From Betaproteobacteria bacterium GR16-43 (lineage in GTDB: Bacteria > Pseudomonadota > Gammaproteobacteria > Burkholderiales > Usitatibacteraceae), in contig CP019169.1 of assembly GCA_001953215.1 (NCBI GenBank), forward strand, positions 3,162,001-3,226,000: a stretch of DNA of 64,000 nt. Reading direction: 5' to 3'. Position numbers and translations under genes: made by a program. A model generated the notes under the pieces. It did no database searches, was not told the DNA's origin, and saw only the letters and a program-made list of their open reading frames with translations. Below, piece after piece: positions 30,235 to 37,806 of this stretch. The number at the start of each line of letters is the position of its first letter. The stretch's first letter is position 1.

Positions 30235-30846
30235 GTGCAAGCCTCGAAGCGCGAAGTCCTGCTCCTCCTGGGCCGCACGCTGCTGGCGCTTCCCGTGGCG
30301 ATGGCGCTCTGGTATTTCGCCTCGCCGTTCCTGAACGAATTCGCCGGGCACGTCGCCAAGCCCGTGATCGGCGTGTCGAGCGGCGGGACCGTGACCACGG
30401 TCGCGATGCGGGATCGCACGGTGCACTACGAAATCCGCCTCTATCCCGAGTACCAGGCGGGACGTGCACGGCCGCCCGCCCATGCCGACGTCGATGTGAA
30501 TGCCTCGCTCTACACGTTCGGACTCGCGCTCTTCCTGGCGCTCAGCGCCGCAGCGCGGGCGTCCCGGCGGGCGGCTCCGGTCTTCGCGGGCGTGGTCGCG
30601 CTCATGTTGCTGCCCGCCTGGGGCGTCACCTTCGACGCGTTGAAGCAGCTCGCGGGGACGCCTGAATTGGCGACCTATCTCGGGTACTCGGGCACGGGCC
30701 GGGAGGCGATCGCGCTGGGCTACCAGGTCGGGACATTGCTTCTGCCCACGCTGGCCCCGATCGCGCTCTGGCTGGGGCTGAACCCCGAGATCACCGTCCA
30801 GTCCTACAAATTGCACGGTTCATCCGAAGGCTCTCCGGCCCCGTAA
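30235..30846 (+). CDS. Exosortase H-associated membrane protein
   Basis: A protein of about 203 residues beginning at GTG 30235 (VQASKREVLLLLGRTLLALP), one base after the xrtH stop. A GTG at 30202 would add 11 unusual residues and overlap xrtH, so the later start is preferred but not certain. It has four hydrophobic segments (~9-30, ~92-110, ~118-135, ~165-185) around a soluble loop with a TVTTVAMRDRTVHYEIRLYP strand pair. This family occurs next to XrtH genes and is presumed to help sorting; no enzymatic motif is visible. Confidence 0.75.
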   Translation: MQASKREVLLLLGRTLLALPVAMALWYFASPFLNEFAGHVAKPVIGVSSGGTVTTVAMRDRTVHYEIRLYPEYQAGRARPPAHADVDVNASLYTFGLALFLALSAAARASRRAAPVFAGVVALMLLPAWGVTFDALKQLAGTPELATYLGYSGTGREAIALGYQVGTLLLPTLAPIALWLGLNPEITVQSYKLHGSSEGSPAP

Positions 30847-30874
30847 AATACGGGTCTGCGCCCGCTTGTGCGGG
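30840..30874 (+). promoter_or_regulatory. TAAAAT box and two hairpins upstream of the protease gene
   Basis: CCCGTA-AAA-TACGGG (30840-30854) overlaps the preceding stop codon and contains TAAAAT (30844-30849), a betaproteobacterial -10-like box. A second hairpin, CCCGC-TTGT-GCGGG (30861-30874), stands just before the GGAGA ribosome binding site at 30881. The first may be a promoter, and the second could affect translation. Confidence 0.35.
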
Positions 30875-30889
30875 TGGCCTGGAGATTTC

Positions 30890-33670
30890 ATGCGTTTCCG
30901 TCATTTCGTCGTATCCGCTGTCCTGTCGATTGCGATGGCGGCCCAGGCAGGTCCCTCGGTCGGCGGCGCCATCAAGCCTTTCGAGTCGGCGCCCAAGCGC
31001 GTCGAGTCCCTCACGCTCACCGCGCCGAATGCACCGGCCGAACTGGTGCTTCCGCCCCTCGGCGCCGAGGCCAAGGCGAAGCTGGATGGCGTCCTGCCTG
31101 CCGAGCAGATCGGCTTGTCGCGCCGCGGCGACGTCGATGCCGCACCCGTGGTCGATGCCGCGCGCCTCACGTGGGTGCGTTCCGGCAACGGCTATGCAAG
31201 CCAGGTGCGAGTCGTTTCTCCGGGAGCGGTCGAGTTGCGCGTGGGCCTGCGCTTCACCGCGATGCCCGGGGACCTCGAGATCCGCGCCGCGTCGTCCTTC
31301 AACGACAGGGACGTGACCCGGGCGACGGCCTCGGATCTCTTCAAGGTCACGCGCGGCATCTGGCCGATCGAGCACTGGACCGCGACGACGCAGGGCGACA
31401 CCCAGTGGATCGAGCTGTGGACCGCGCGCAAACCCGAGCCGCAGCAACTCCTGTTCCGCGTCACGGATGTCTCGCACGGCTTTCAAAAAGCAGTGACGTT
31501 CACGTGCCACGTGGACATCGCGTGCATTCCCGATCCCAACGTGCGCGAGGACGGCCGCGCCGTGGCCCGCATGCGCTTCGTGAAGGACGGCGGGGCATTC
31601 GTCTGCACCGGTTCGCTGCTGAACGACGCGACGGGCTCGTTCACCCCGTATTTCGTCACCGCGAACCACTGCATCTCCACCGCGGCGGTGGCGGCCACGC
31701 TCGAGACGTGGTTCTTCTACTACCCGGCTGACTGCAACGGCATCGCGCCCGCGCCCACGCGCCTCACCGGCGGGGCCACGCTGCTGATGGCCGACTTCGA
31801 CACCGATTTCTCGTTCATGCGGCTCATGAACGCGGCGCCCGCGGGGGCCTTCTTCCTGGGATGGGATTCCACGCCGATGACGATCGGCACGCCCGTCTTC
31901 GGCATCCATCATCCGGCGGGCGACGCGCAGCGCTACATGGCGGGCACCTACACGGCGAGTGGCCGCGTGCGCGACAGCGAGACCGGCATCACCTTCGGCC
32001 AGCCGATGAGCCGCATCACGATCACGCAGGGCATCATCGAAGGCGGCAGCAGCGGCTCGCCCCTGATGACGGGCACGGGCAAGTTCCGCGGCACGTTGTT
32101 CGGAAGCCCCGCCGGCAATGCGTGTGGGCTCACCACGAACACGGCTTCGTATTCGGATTTCTCGATCGCCTATCCGCTGGTCTCCACGTTCCTCTCGGGC
32201 GCCGGCGTCGACGAGCATTCGGATACGCCGGGAGGGGCCACCACCATCAGCGCGGCGCAGCGCATCGTGGCGCAGATCAACCGCGATGGCGACGCCGACT
32301 GGTTCCGCGTGAACTTCGGCAGCGGCGGCACGTGGACCGTGAAGTCCTTCGATCCCGCGACCGGCGGCCTGACCACCGATGTGATCGGGCAGGTGTATGC
32401 CTCCGATGGCACCACGCTGCTCGCGACGAACGACGACCGCACGGCCACCGACCGCAATTTCGAGATCGTGCGACTCGTGCCGGGTCCGGGCACCTACTAC
32501 GTGCGAGTGACGGGCCATCCGGGAACCACGGGCCCCTACGGCCTCGCCACGACGTTCGACCTGCCCGACGACCATGGCAACACGCCGGCCACCGCGACGA
32601 CGTTGCCGCCCAACGGCAGCGTGGCGGGCGGGCTCGGCAGTACCACCGACCAGGATTGGTTCCGCATCACGTTCGACCGCGCCGGGCAGTTCACCGTGCG
32701 CTCCACGGGCGACACCGACATGTACGGGCGGCTGTACCGCTCCGATGGCGTGACGCTGATCTCCGAGAACGACGACATCATCCTCGGCCAGGAAACCAAC
32801 TTCCAGATCATCGCCAACGTGAATGGCGTGGACACGTACTACCTGAAAGTCACCGGCTTCGACGGCGACATCGGCAACTACGGGCTCACGACATCGTTCG
32901 TCACGACGATCGCCAACCCGAACTACACCGACCTCTGGTGGAATCCGTCGGAATCCGGCTGGGGCATGAACCTGAACCACCAGAGCGACATCATCTTCGC
33001 CACGCTCTTCACCTATGCGGCCGATCGCGGCAACCTGTGGCTCGTCGGAACGAACCTCGCCAAGCAACCCAACGGCTCGTATGCCGGTGCGCTCTATCGC
33101 CTGACCGGTTCGGCGTTCAATGCCCAGCCGTTCACCGTGGCCCCGCCCACGCAGGTGGGCGACATGACGTTGACCTTCTCGGGCAACGACAGCGCGGTGC
33201 TCCAGTACACCTTCGCCGGCGTGAGCGTGACGAAGTCGATCATTCGCCAGCGCTACGGACCCGCGCCCACGTGCACGTTCACCAGCGTTTCCCGAACGGG
33301 TGCGAACAACTACCAGGATCTCTGGTGGAACCCGTCGGAATCCGGCTGGGGCATCAACCTCACGCAGCAGGGCCAGGGCATCTTCGCCACGCTCTTCACC
33401 TACGACCTCGCGGGCCGCGACATGTGGCTGGTGGCCGACGCGATGACGCCGACAACCGGCAACAGCTACACCGGCACGCTGTACCGGGGTTCCGGGCCGC
33501 CGTTCAACCAGCAGCCATGGTCGGCGATCTCGCTCACGCCCGTGGGTGCGATGACGGTGTCGTTCACCAACGGCCAGACCGGCACGCTCACCTACACGGT
33601 GGACGGCGTTCGCGTGGTGAAGCAGATCCAGCGCCAGGTCTTCGCCCCGCAGACGACGTTGTGCCAGTAG
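30890..33670 (+). CDS. Secreted trypsin-like serine protease with two PPC domains and two LWW/SGWG modules
   Basis: A 926-residue protein from ATG 30890 (ribosome site GGAGA at 30881) with a signal peptide ending AAQA. A propeptide-like region (~20-215) precedes a chymotrypsin-fold protease. His260 (FVTANHC), Asp306 (DTDFSFMRL) and Ser388 (EGGSSGSPL) form a complete triad, in the manner of lysyl endopeptidase-like enzymes. Paired cysteines are present. Two pre-peptidase C-terminal (PPC) domains follow (~445-560 and ~563-675; DADWFRVNF, DQDWFRITF). LWW/SGWG modules occupy 678-795 and 807-926. The enzyme should be active outside the cell. It lies 43 bases after the exosortase partner gene. Confidence 0.88.
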   Translation: MRFRHFVVSAVLSIAMAAQAGPSVGGAIKPFESAPKRVESLTLTAPNAPAELVLPPLGAEAKAKLDGVLPAEQIGLSRRGDVDAAPVVDAARLTWVRSGNGYASQVRVVSPGAVELRVGLRFTAMPGDLEIRAASSFNDRDVTRATASDLFKVTRGIWPIEHWTATTQGDTQWIELWTARKPEPQQLLFRVTDVSHGFQKAVTFTCHVDIACIPDPNVREDGRAVARMRFVKDGGAFVCTGSLLNDATGSFTPYFVTANHCISTAAVAATLETWFFYYPADCNGIAPAPTRLTGGATLLMADFDTDFSFMRLMNAAPAGAFFLGWDSTPMTIGTPVFGIHHPAGDAQRYMAGTYTASGRVRDSETGITFGQPMSRITITQGIIEGGSSGSPLMTGTGKFRGTLFGSPAGNACGLTTNTASYSDFSIAYPLVSTFLSGAGVDEHSDTPGGATTISAAQRIVAQINRDGDADWFRVNFGSGGTWTVKSFDPATGGLTTDVIGQVYASDGTTLLATNDDRTATDRNFEIVRLVPGPGTYYVRVTGHPGTTGPYGLATTFDLPDDHGNTPATATTLPPNGSVAGGLGSTTDQDWFRITFDRAGQFTVRSTGDTDMYGRLYRSDGVTLISENDDIILGQETNFQIIANVNGVDTYYLKVTGFDGDIGNYGLTTSFVTTIANPNYTDLWWNPSESGWGMNLNHQSDIIFATLFTYAADRGNLWLVGTNLAKQPNGSYAGALYRLTGSAFNAQPFTVAPPTQVGDMTLTFSGNDSAVLQYTFAGVSVTKSIIRQRYGPAPTCTFTSVSRTGANNYQDLWWNPSESGWGINLTQQGQGIFATLFTYDLAGRDMWLVADAMTPTTGNSYTGTLYRGSGPPFNQQPWSAISLTPVGAMTVSFTNGQTGTLTYTVDGVRVVKQIQRQVFAPQTTLCQ
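32921..33667 (+). repeat. Tandem LWW/SGWG modules, pair D
   Basis: Two in-frame copies (32921-33274 and 33308-33667). Both share the DLWWNPSESGWG core, IFATLFTY, and a single terminal cysteine (PTC, LCQ). The ATLFTY variant replaces the ATWFTY of pairs A and B. Confidence 0.9.
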
Positions 33671-33695
33671 GAACGGCGGCGGAGCGGGAAGGAAG

Positions 33696-34520
33696 CTAGG
33701 CGGGGAGCGCCGGGAGGCGCACTTCGTAGCTGGTGCCGAGGCCCGGGCCGAGGCTCTCGGCCATCACGCTGCCGCCGTGCAGCTCGACCAGGCCCTTCAC
33801 GAGGGCCAGGCCGATGCAGAGCCCGCTCGCGCCCAGGCCGTAGTCGGCCTCGACGGTGGGGAAGATCCCGAAGACCGAAATCACCGGGGGGCGTGGCGGC
33901 ACCGGTGCGTCGTCGCGCACGGTGATCACCACCTCGGCGTTGTCGAGCGTCGCGGCGATGTGGATGACGCCTTCGCGGACCGAGCGCCACGCGCCGTGCG
34001 TCAGCAGCGTGCCCAGGGCCTGCGCGAGGCGCGCGAGGTCGCCATCGACGTACAACGGCGCCTCGGGGATCGAGACCTCGATCTCGTGCCGGCCTTCCTC
34101 GAGCGCGGGACGTGCCTGGTCCACCGCCGCGGCCACGAGCGCGGAGAGGCGCATGCGGTCGCGCGTGATTTCCATCTGGCCCTCGCCCAGGCGGGCGATG
34201 TCCGCGAGGTCGTCGAACAGCCGCGCCATGTGCTCGAGCTGGCGCTCCATCAACGGCAACTGGTGGGCGAGGAGGGCGCCGTAGTCGTCGCGGCTGCCTT
34301 CGGCCCGGGGCGTGCGCGCATGGCGGGCCGCGGCGGCGATCACGCGCGAGGTGAGGCGGTTCAGGTCCTCCATGGCCCGCAGTTCGAGGCTCACGATGGA
34401 GCGCTCGGGAGCGTCGTCGCGCACGCGCGCCGCGGCTCGGGCGCCGGGGGCGGCCGTGCGGGCGGGGCTGTTTCGCTGGGCGGTTTTCATGGGAAGGGGG
34501 CCATTCTGCTCCGACTTCAT
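33696..34520 (-). CDS. Sensor histidine kinase-like protein, degenerate
   Basis: A 274-residue soluble protein with the outline of a HisKA-HATPase core: a helical pair (LMERQLEHMARLFDDLADIARLGEGQME) and an ATPase-like domain ending GLCIGLALVKGLVELHGGSVMAESLGPGLGTSYEVRLP. The expected H-box (HELRxPL) reads RHARTPRAE. The N-box reads LLTHGAWRS with no Asn, and the first glycine box reads RDDAPVPP. Kinase activity is therefore doubtful. There is no transmembrane or input domain and no response regulator gene beside it. ATG 34520 gives the longest form; ATG 34490 is the alternative, and neither has a clear ribosome site. Divergent from the DUF4242 gene. Confidence 0.75.
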   Translation of the reverse strand: MKSEQNGPLPMKTAQRNSPARTAAPGARAAARVRDDAPERSIVSLELRAMEDLNRLTSRVIAAAARHARTPRAEGSRDDYGALLAHQLPLMERQLEHMARLFDDLADIARLGEGQMEITRDRMRLSALVAAAVDQARPALEEGRHEIEVSIPEAPLYVDGDLARLAQALGTLLTHGAWRSVREGVIHIAATLDNAEVVITVRDDAPVPPRPPVISVFGIFPTVEADYGLGASGLCIGLALVKGLVELHGGSVMAESLGPGLGTSYEVRLPALPA

Positions 34521-34585
34521 GAAGGGGACAACGACTACAGAATGATGGTTTCATGGCGGCTATTCCCTGTCCCCGAAAGGCCCCC

Positions 34586-34870
34586 ATGCCCCGCTACCTG
34601 GTCGAACGCACGTTTCCCGCCGGCCTCGGCATCCCCATGAACGACGCCGGCGCCCGGCTCTGCGCGACCGTCATCGCCAACAACCTCAAGGGCGGCGTGA
34701 CCTGGATCCATTCCTACGTGACTCCGGACCGCAAGAAGACCTATTGCATCTATGACGGACCTTCCCCGGACGCGATTTGCCAGGTCGCGGAGAAAAACGG
34801 GCTGCCGGTGGACCGGATCGAGGAAGTCCGCGTCCTGGACCCGTACTTCCACCGGCTTTCGGAGACCTGA
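34586..34870 (+). CDS. DUF4242 domain protein
   Basis: A 94-residue protein (MPRYLVERTFPAGLGIPMN). The N-terminus and the later VTWIHSYVTPDRKKTYCIYDGPSPDAI are typical of DUF4242, a small ferredoxin-like fold; some relatives are reported to bind nickel. ATG 34586 is preferred to the upstream in-frame start at 34553 because the family begins there, with AAAGG 7 bases upstream. It is the first gene of a tightly packed four-gene unit: the next ATG follows its stop with no gap. Confidence 0.85.
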   Translation: MPRYLVERTFPAGLGIPMNDAGARLCATVIANNLKGGVTWIHSYVTPDRKKTYCIYDGPSPDAICQVAEKNGLPVDRIEEVRVLDPYFHRLSET

Positions 34871-35818
34871 ATGAAACGCTCGCACCGCCTCCTGCTCGCC
34901 ATCGCCGCCTTCGCCGCGGCCGGCGCCCAGGCCCAGGTCGTGAAGATCATCGTGCCAACGCCCCCGGGAGGAGGCACCGATGGCTTCTTCCGCGTGGTCG
35001 GCAAGGAAGCCGAGGCGTACCTCAAGCAATCGGTCATCATCGAGAACGTCCCCGGCGCGGGCGGGACGATTGGCGTGGCGAAGCTCGTGAACGCGAAGCC
35101 CGACGGCCTCACGCTGGCCGGCATCTGGAGCAGCCCGCTCACTGCGACGCCGCACACGTTGAAGGCCACGCCGTATTCGACCGCGGACTACGTTCCCGTG
35201 ATCGAGCTTTCGCATACGCCGTACGTGATGTGCGTCGACGCGAAGTTTCCCGCGTCGACCGGCGCCGAATTCGTGGCCGAGCTGAAGAGGAATCCGGACA
35301 AGTACACCTTCGGCAATGACGGCGTCGGCGGCACCGGCCAGCTTTCCGCGGCACGCGCCTACCGTGCGCTCGGGCTCAAGGTGCGCGACGTGCCGTTCAA
35401 GGGCGCGGGCGAGACGCTTGCCAGTTTCCTCGGTGGGCACGTGGACATCTACGTCGGCTCTCCGGCGCCGATCCTGTCGTCGGTCGCGAGCGGGAAGTCG
35501 AAGTGCCTCGTCGTGACTTCGGCGGACCGGGTGCCGGCCTTGCCCGCGGCGGCCAGCCTGAAGGACCTGGGCATTCCGGGCGAGGAGACGATGCTCTGGC
35601 GCGCCATCCTCGCGCCGAAGGGCACGCCGCCCGACGTCCTTCGCAAGCTCGAGGCCGCGTTCGAACAGGCCATGGCCACGCCCGCGACGAAGGCCTATGT
35701 CGAGAAGGCCGGCGAGATCGTGCGCATCCGCAAGGGCGCGGAGCTGCGCGCGATGCTCGAGACCGAATACGCCTCGCTCGCGGCGGTCGCGAAAACGCTC
35801 AACCTGCAGGCCCAGTAA
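34871..35818 (+). CDS. Bug/TctC-family tripartite tricarboxylate transporter binding protein
   Basis: A 315-residue periplasmic binding protein with a signal peptide ending AQAQ. Family motifs are VKIIVPTPPGGGTDGFFR near the start, IENVPGAGGTIGVAKLVNAKPDG, and the C-terminal ILAPKGTPPDVLRKLEAAF. Bug proteins capture small organic acids and many act as orphan sensors; no TctA/TctB permease gene is nearby. Its partner gene downstream is an amidohydrolase of the TIM-barrel type used on lactone or dicarboxylate compounds, which hints at an aromatic-breakdown or similar acid ligand. Confidence 0.9.
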   Translation: MKRSHRLLLAIAAFAAAGAQAQVVKIIVPTPPGGGTDGFFRVVGKEAEAYLKQSVIIENVPGAGGTIGVAKLVNAKPDGLTLAGIWSSPLTATPHTLKATPYSTADYVPVIELSHTPYVMCVDAKFPASTGAEFVAELKRNPDKYTFGNDGVGGTGQLSAARAYRALGLKVRDVPFKGAGETLASFLGGHVDIYVGSPAPILSSVASGKSKCLVVTSADRVPALPAAASLKDLGIPGEETMLWRAILAPKGTPPDVLRKLEAAFEQAMATPATKAYVEKAGEIVRIRKGAELRAMLETEYASLAAVAKTLNLQAQ

Positions 35819-36603
35819 TCGACACGCACGCCCACGTCTGGCAGGGCCCGCTGCGCCTGATCGCCGGGGCGCGCCACCGTCCCACGTATGACGCACCGGT
35901 CGACGCGTATATCGCGAACCTCGACCGCCACGCGATGGGGCGCGGACTCCTGATCCAGCCCAGCTTCCTCGGGACCGACAACGCATTGATGCTCGATGCC
36001 GTGCGCCGCTATCCGCACCGGCTGAAGGCGGTGGTCGTCCTCGATCCGGATGTGCCGGACGACCGGCTCGACCAGCTCGCCGCGCAGGGCGCCGTCGGCG
36101 TGCGCTACAACCTGATCGGCCTGCCCCTCGTCGATTTTGCGCAGGGGCCATACCCCGCGCTCCATCGCCGCCTCGCCGAGCGCGGATGGCACGTGGAAGT
36201 GCATCGCGAGTCGCGCGACCTGCCGAAGCTGCTGGCACCACTGGTGGAGCAGGGCGTTCGCATCGCGGTGGATCACTTCGGGCGCCCTGATCCGGGCGCC
36301 CCGCTGGAGGATCCCGCCTTCAAGTTCCTGCTCGGCCTCGGCGCGCAAGGCAAGACGTGGATCAAGATTTCCGGTGCGTATCGCTGCGGCGGGGACGCCA
36401 TCGCCACCACCCTCACGAACCGATTGCTCGAGGCGTATCCGCCCGAACGCCTGCTCTGGGGCAGCGACTGGCCGCATACGCAGCACGAATCGCTCGTCAC
36501 ATACGGCTCGACTCACGCGCTATTCGAGCGCAGCATCCCGGACACGGCGACCCGGCAGCGCATCCTCGAAGATGCACCGGCCGCACTTCTAGGGGAAATC
36601 TGA
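35818..36603 (+). CDS. Amidohydrolase (2-pyrone-4,6-dicarboxylate hydrolase-like) with non-standard start
   Basis: A metal-dependent hydrolase of the amidohydrolase-2/PDC hydrolase type, 261 residues. Metal-site motifs are DTHAHVW at the start, HVEVHRESRDLP, AVDHFGRPDPG and LLWGSDWPHTQHES. The DTHAHVW motif must be in the protein, yet the only codons beside it are GTA (35815) and ATC (35818). No ATG, GTG or TTG lies in frame between it and 35503. I therefore place the start at ATC 35818, overlapping the TAA of the preceding gene by one base. An ancestral GTGATC would have been a GTG start overlapping a TGA stop. The next gene starts directly after its stop. Confidence 0.8.
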   Translation: MDTHAHVWQGPLRLIAGARHRPTYDAPVDAYIANLDRHAMGRGLLIQPSFLGTDNALMLDAVRRYPHRLKAVVVLDPDVPDDRLDQLAAQGAVGVRYNLIGLPLVDFAQGPYPALHRRLAERGWHVEVHRESRDLPKLLAPLVEQGVRIAVDHFGRPDPGAPLEDPAFKFLLGLGAQGKTWIKISGAYRCGGDAIATTLTNRLLEAYPPERLLWGSDWPHTQHESLVTYGSTHALFERSIPDTATRQRILEDAPAALLGEI

Positions 36604-37602
36604 ATGCCGACCGATCGCGTGCAGCGCGTCTCGTATGTCCTTGCGGCCTTGACGCTCGTGTTCGTCCTTTACGTGCACCTGCTTCCCGCGTTGCTCGCCG
36701 GGCTCCTGGTCTACGAGCTGGTGCACCAGGGCGGCGCGCTGCTCGACAGCCGGCTTTCCAGCCAGCGGGCCAAGCTGCTCGTCGTGGCCCTGCTCGCGTT
36801 CACCATCGCGGGCGCCGTCGTCGCCGCGGCCGTGGGCATCGCCGCGTTCCTGCGCGACGAGAACAGCCTCGCCGCGCTCGCCGCCAAGATGGCGGAGATC
36901 CTCGAGAAGTCGCGCGGCTCGATGCCCGAATCGATCCTGGCGATGCTCCCGGAAAGCGTGAGCGATGCGAAGGATGCCGCGGTCGCGTGGCTGCGCGACC
37001 ACAGCCAGTCGCTGCAAGGCTATGGCAAGGAAGCCGGCGTGGGCGCGGCGCACATTCTCGTGGGCGTGGTCATCGGCGCGATGGTGGCGATGCGCGAAGT
37101 GGCGCACACCGCGACCACGGCGCCGCTTACGGTCGCGCTCGCCGAACGCTGCGGGCGCTTCGCCGATGCGTTCCGGCGCATCGTGTTCGCGCAGATCCGC
37201 ATCTCGGCGCTGAATACGGTGATCACCGCGGCCTACATCCTCGTGGCGTTGCCGCTCATGGGCATCCACCTGCCGCTCGCGAAGACCATGGTGGCGGTGA
37301 CGTTCCTCGCGGGCCTGCTGCCGGTGATCGGCAACCTGATCTCCAACATCGTGATCGTGGTGCTTTCGCTCGCGCACTCGCCCCAGGTGGCGGTGGCCTC
37401 GCTCGTGTACCTCGTCGTGATCCACAAGCTCGAGTACTTCCTCAACGCGCGCATCGTGGGCTCGCGGATCCAGGCGCAGGCGTGGGAGTTGCTGCTGGCG
37501 ATGCTCGCGATGGAAGCCGCGTTCGGGATCGCGGGCGTGGTCGCCGCGCCGATCTACTACGCCTACGTGAAGCGCGAGCTCACCGACGTGGGGCTCGCGT
37601 AG
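36604..37602 (+). CDS. AI-2E family (PerM-like) transporter
   Basis: A 332-residue inner-membrane protein with about seven hydrophobic helices. The family pattern is clear in the second half (GLLPVIGNLISNIVIVVLSL, VIHKLEYFLNARIVGSRIQA, ELLLAMLAMEAAFGIAGVV). A soluble helical stretch at ~80-140 is characteristic. Members move autoinducer-2 or other small solutes or sodium, and the substrate cannot be told from sequence. It ends the unit that begins with the DUF4242 gene, with no gap after the amidohydrolase stop. Confidence 0.88.
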   Translation: MPTDRVQRVSYVLAALTLVFVLYVHLLPALLAGLLVYELVHQGGALLDSRLSSQRAKLLVVALLAFTIAGAVVAAAVGIAAFLRDENSLAALAAKMAEILEKSRGSMPESILAMLPESVSDAKDAAVAWLRDHSQSLQGYGKEAGVGAAHILVGVVIGAMVAMREVAHTATTAPLTVALAERCGRFADAFRRIVFAQIRISALNTVITAAYILVALPLMGIHLPLAKTMVAVTFLAGLLPVIGNLISNIVIVVLSLAHSPQVAVASLVYLVVIHKLEYFLNARIVGSRIQAQAWELLLAMLAMEAAFGIAGVVAAPIYYAYVKRELTDVGLA

Positions 37603-37633
37603 CGCGCCGGGGAAGCCCGGATCGGGCGCTTCC

Positions 37634-37795
37634 CTAGAGGTTCTTCAGGCACTTCTCGCGCGCTTCCTGGTCGATGATCCGGTTGCACTCGGCGCGCTGC
37701 CATTCGCGCGAGGCCTTGTCCGAATCGGACATGGCGCAGCCGCAAGTGGCGAGCGCGGAGAAGAGGAGCGCCGCGGCGAGCAGGATCGATTTCAT
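37634..37795 (-). CDS. Small exported Cys-containing protein downstream of the OPT gene
   Basis: A 53-residue open frame (MKSILLAAALLFSALATCGC...). A good ribosome site (GAGGAGT) stands 5-6 bases before its ATG. The N-terminus is a signal peptide whose ALATC could be a weak lipobox; the mature part is charged and carries two more cysteines (AECNRIIDQ, REKCLKNL). It begins 11 bases after the OPT transporter stop on the same strand, so it is likely translated from the same message. Family not recognised. Confidence 0.6.
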   Translation of the reverse strand: MKSILLAAALLFSALATCGCAMSDSDKASREWQRAECNRIIDQEAREKCLKNL

Positions 37796-37806
37796 CGGAG
37801 TACTCC

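Noticed and set aside
26064-30419. A 1451-codon open frame on the minus strand
   Set aside because: It runs antisense to pssA, the binding-protein gene and xrtH, and overlaps the propeller gene in another frame. Its Arg/His/Gly-rich content is typical of GC-driven shadow frames.
30890-33670. GWG motifs of the protease modules as an IPTL-CTERM exosortase signal
   Set aside because: There is no IPTL, no following membrane helix and no basic tail; the proteins end shortly after a cysteine.
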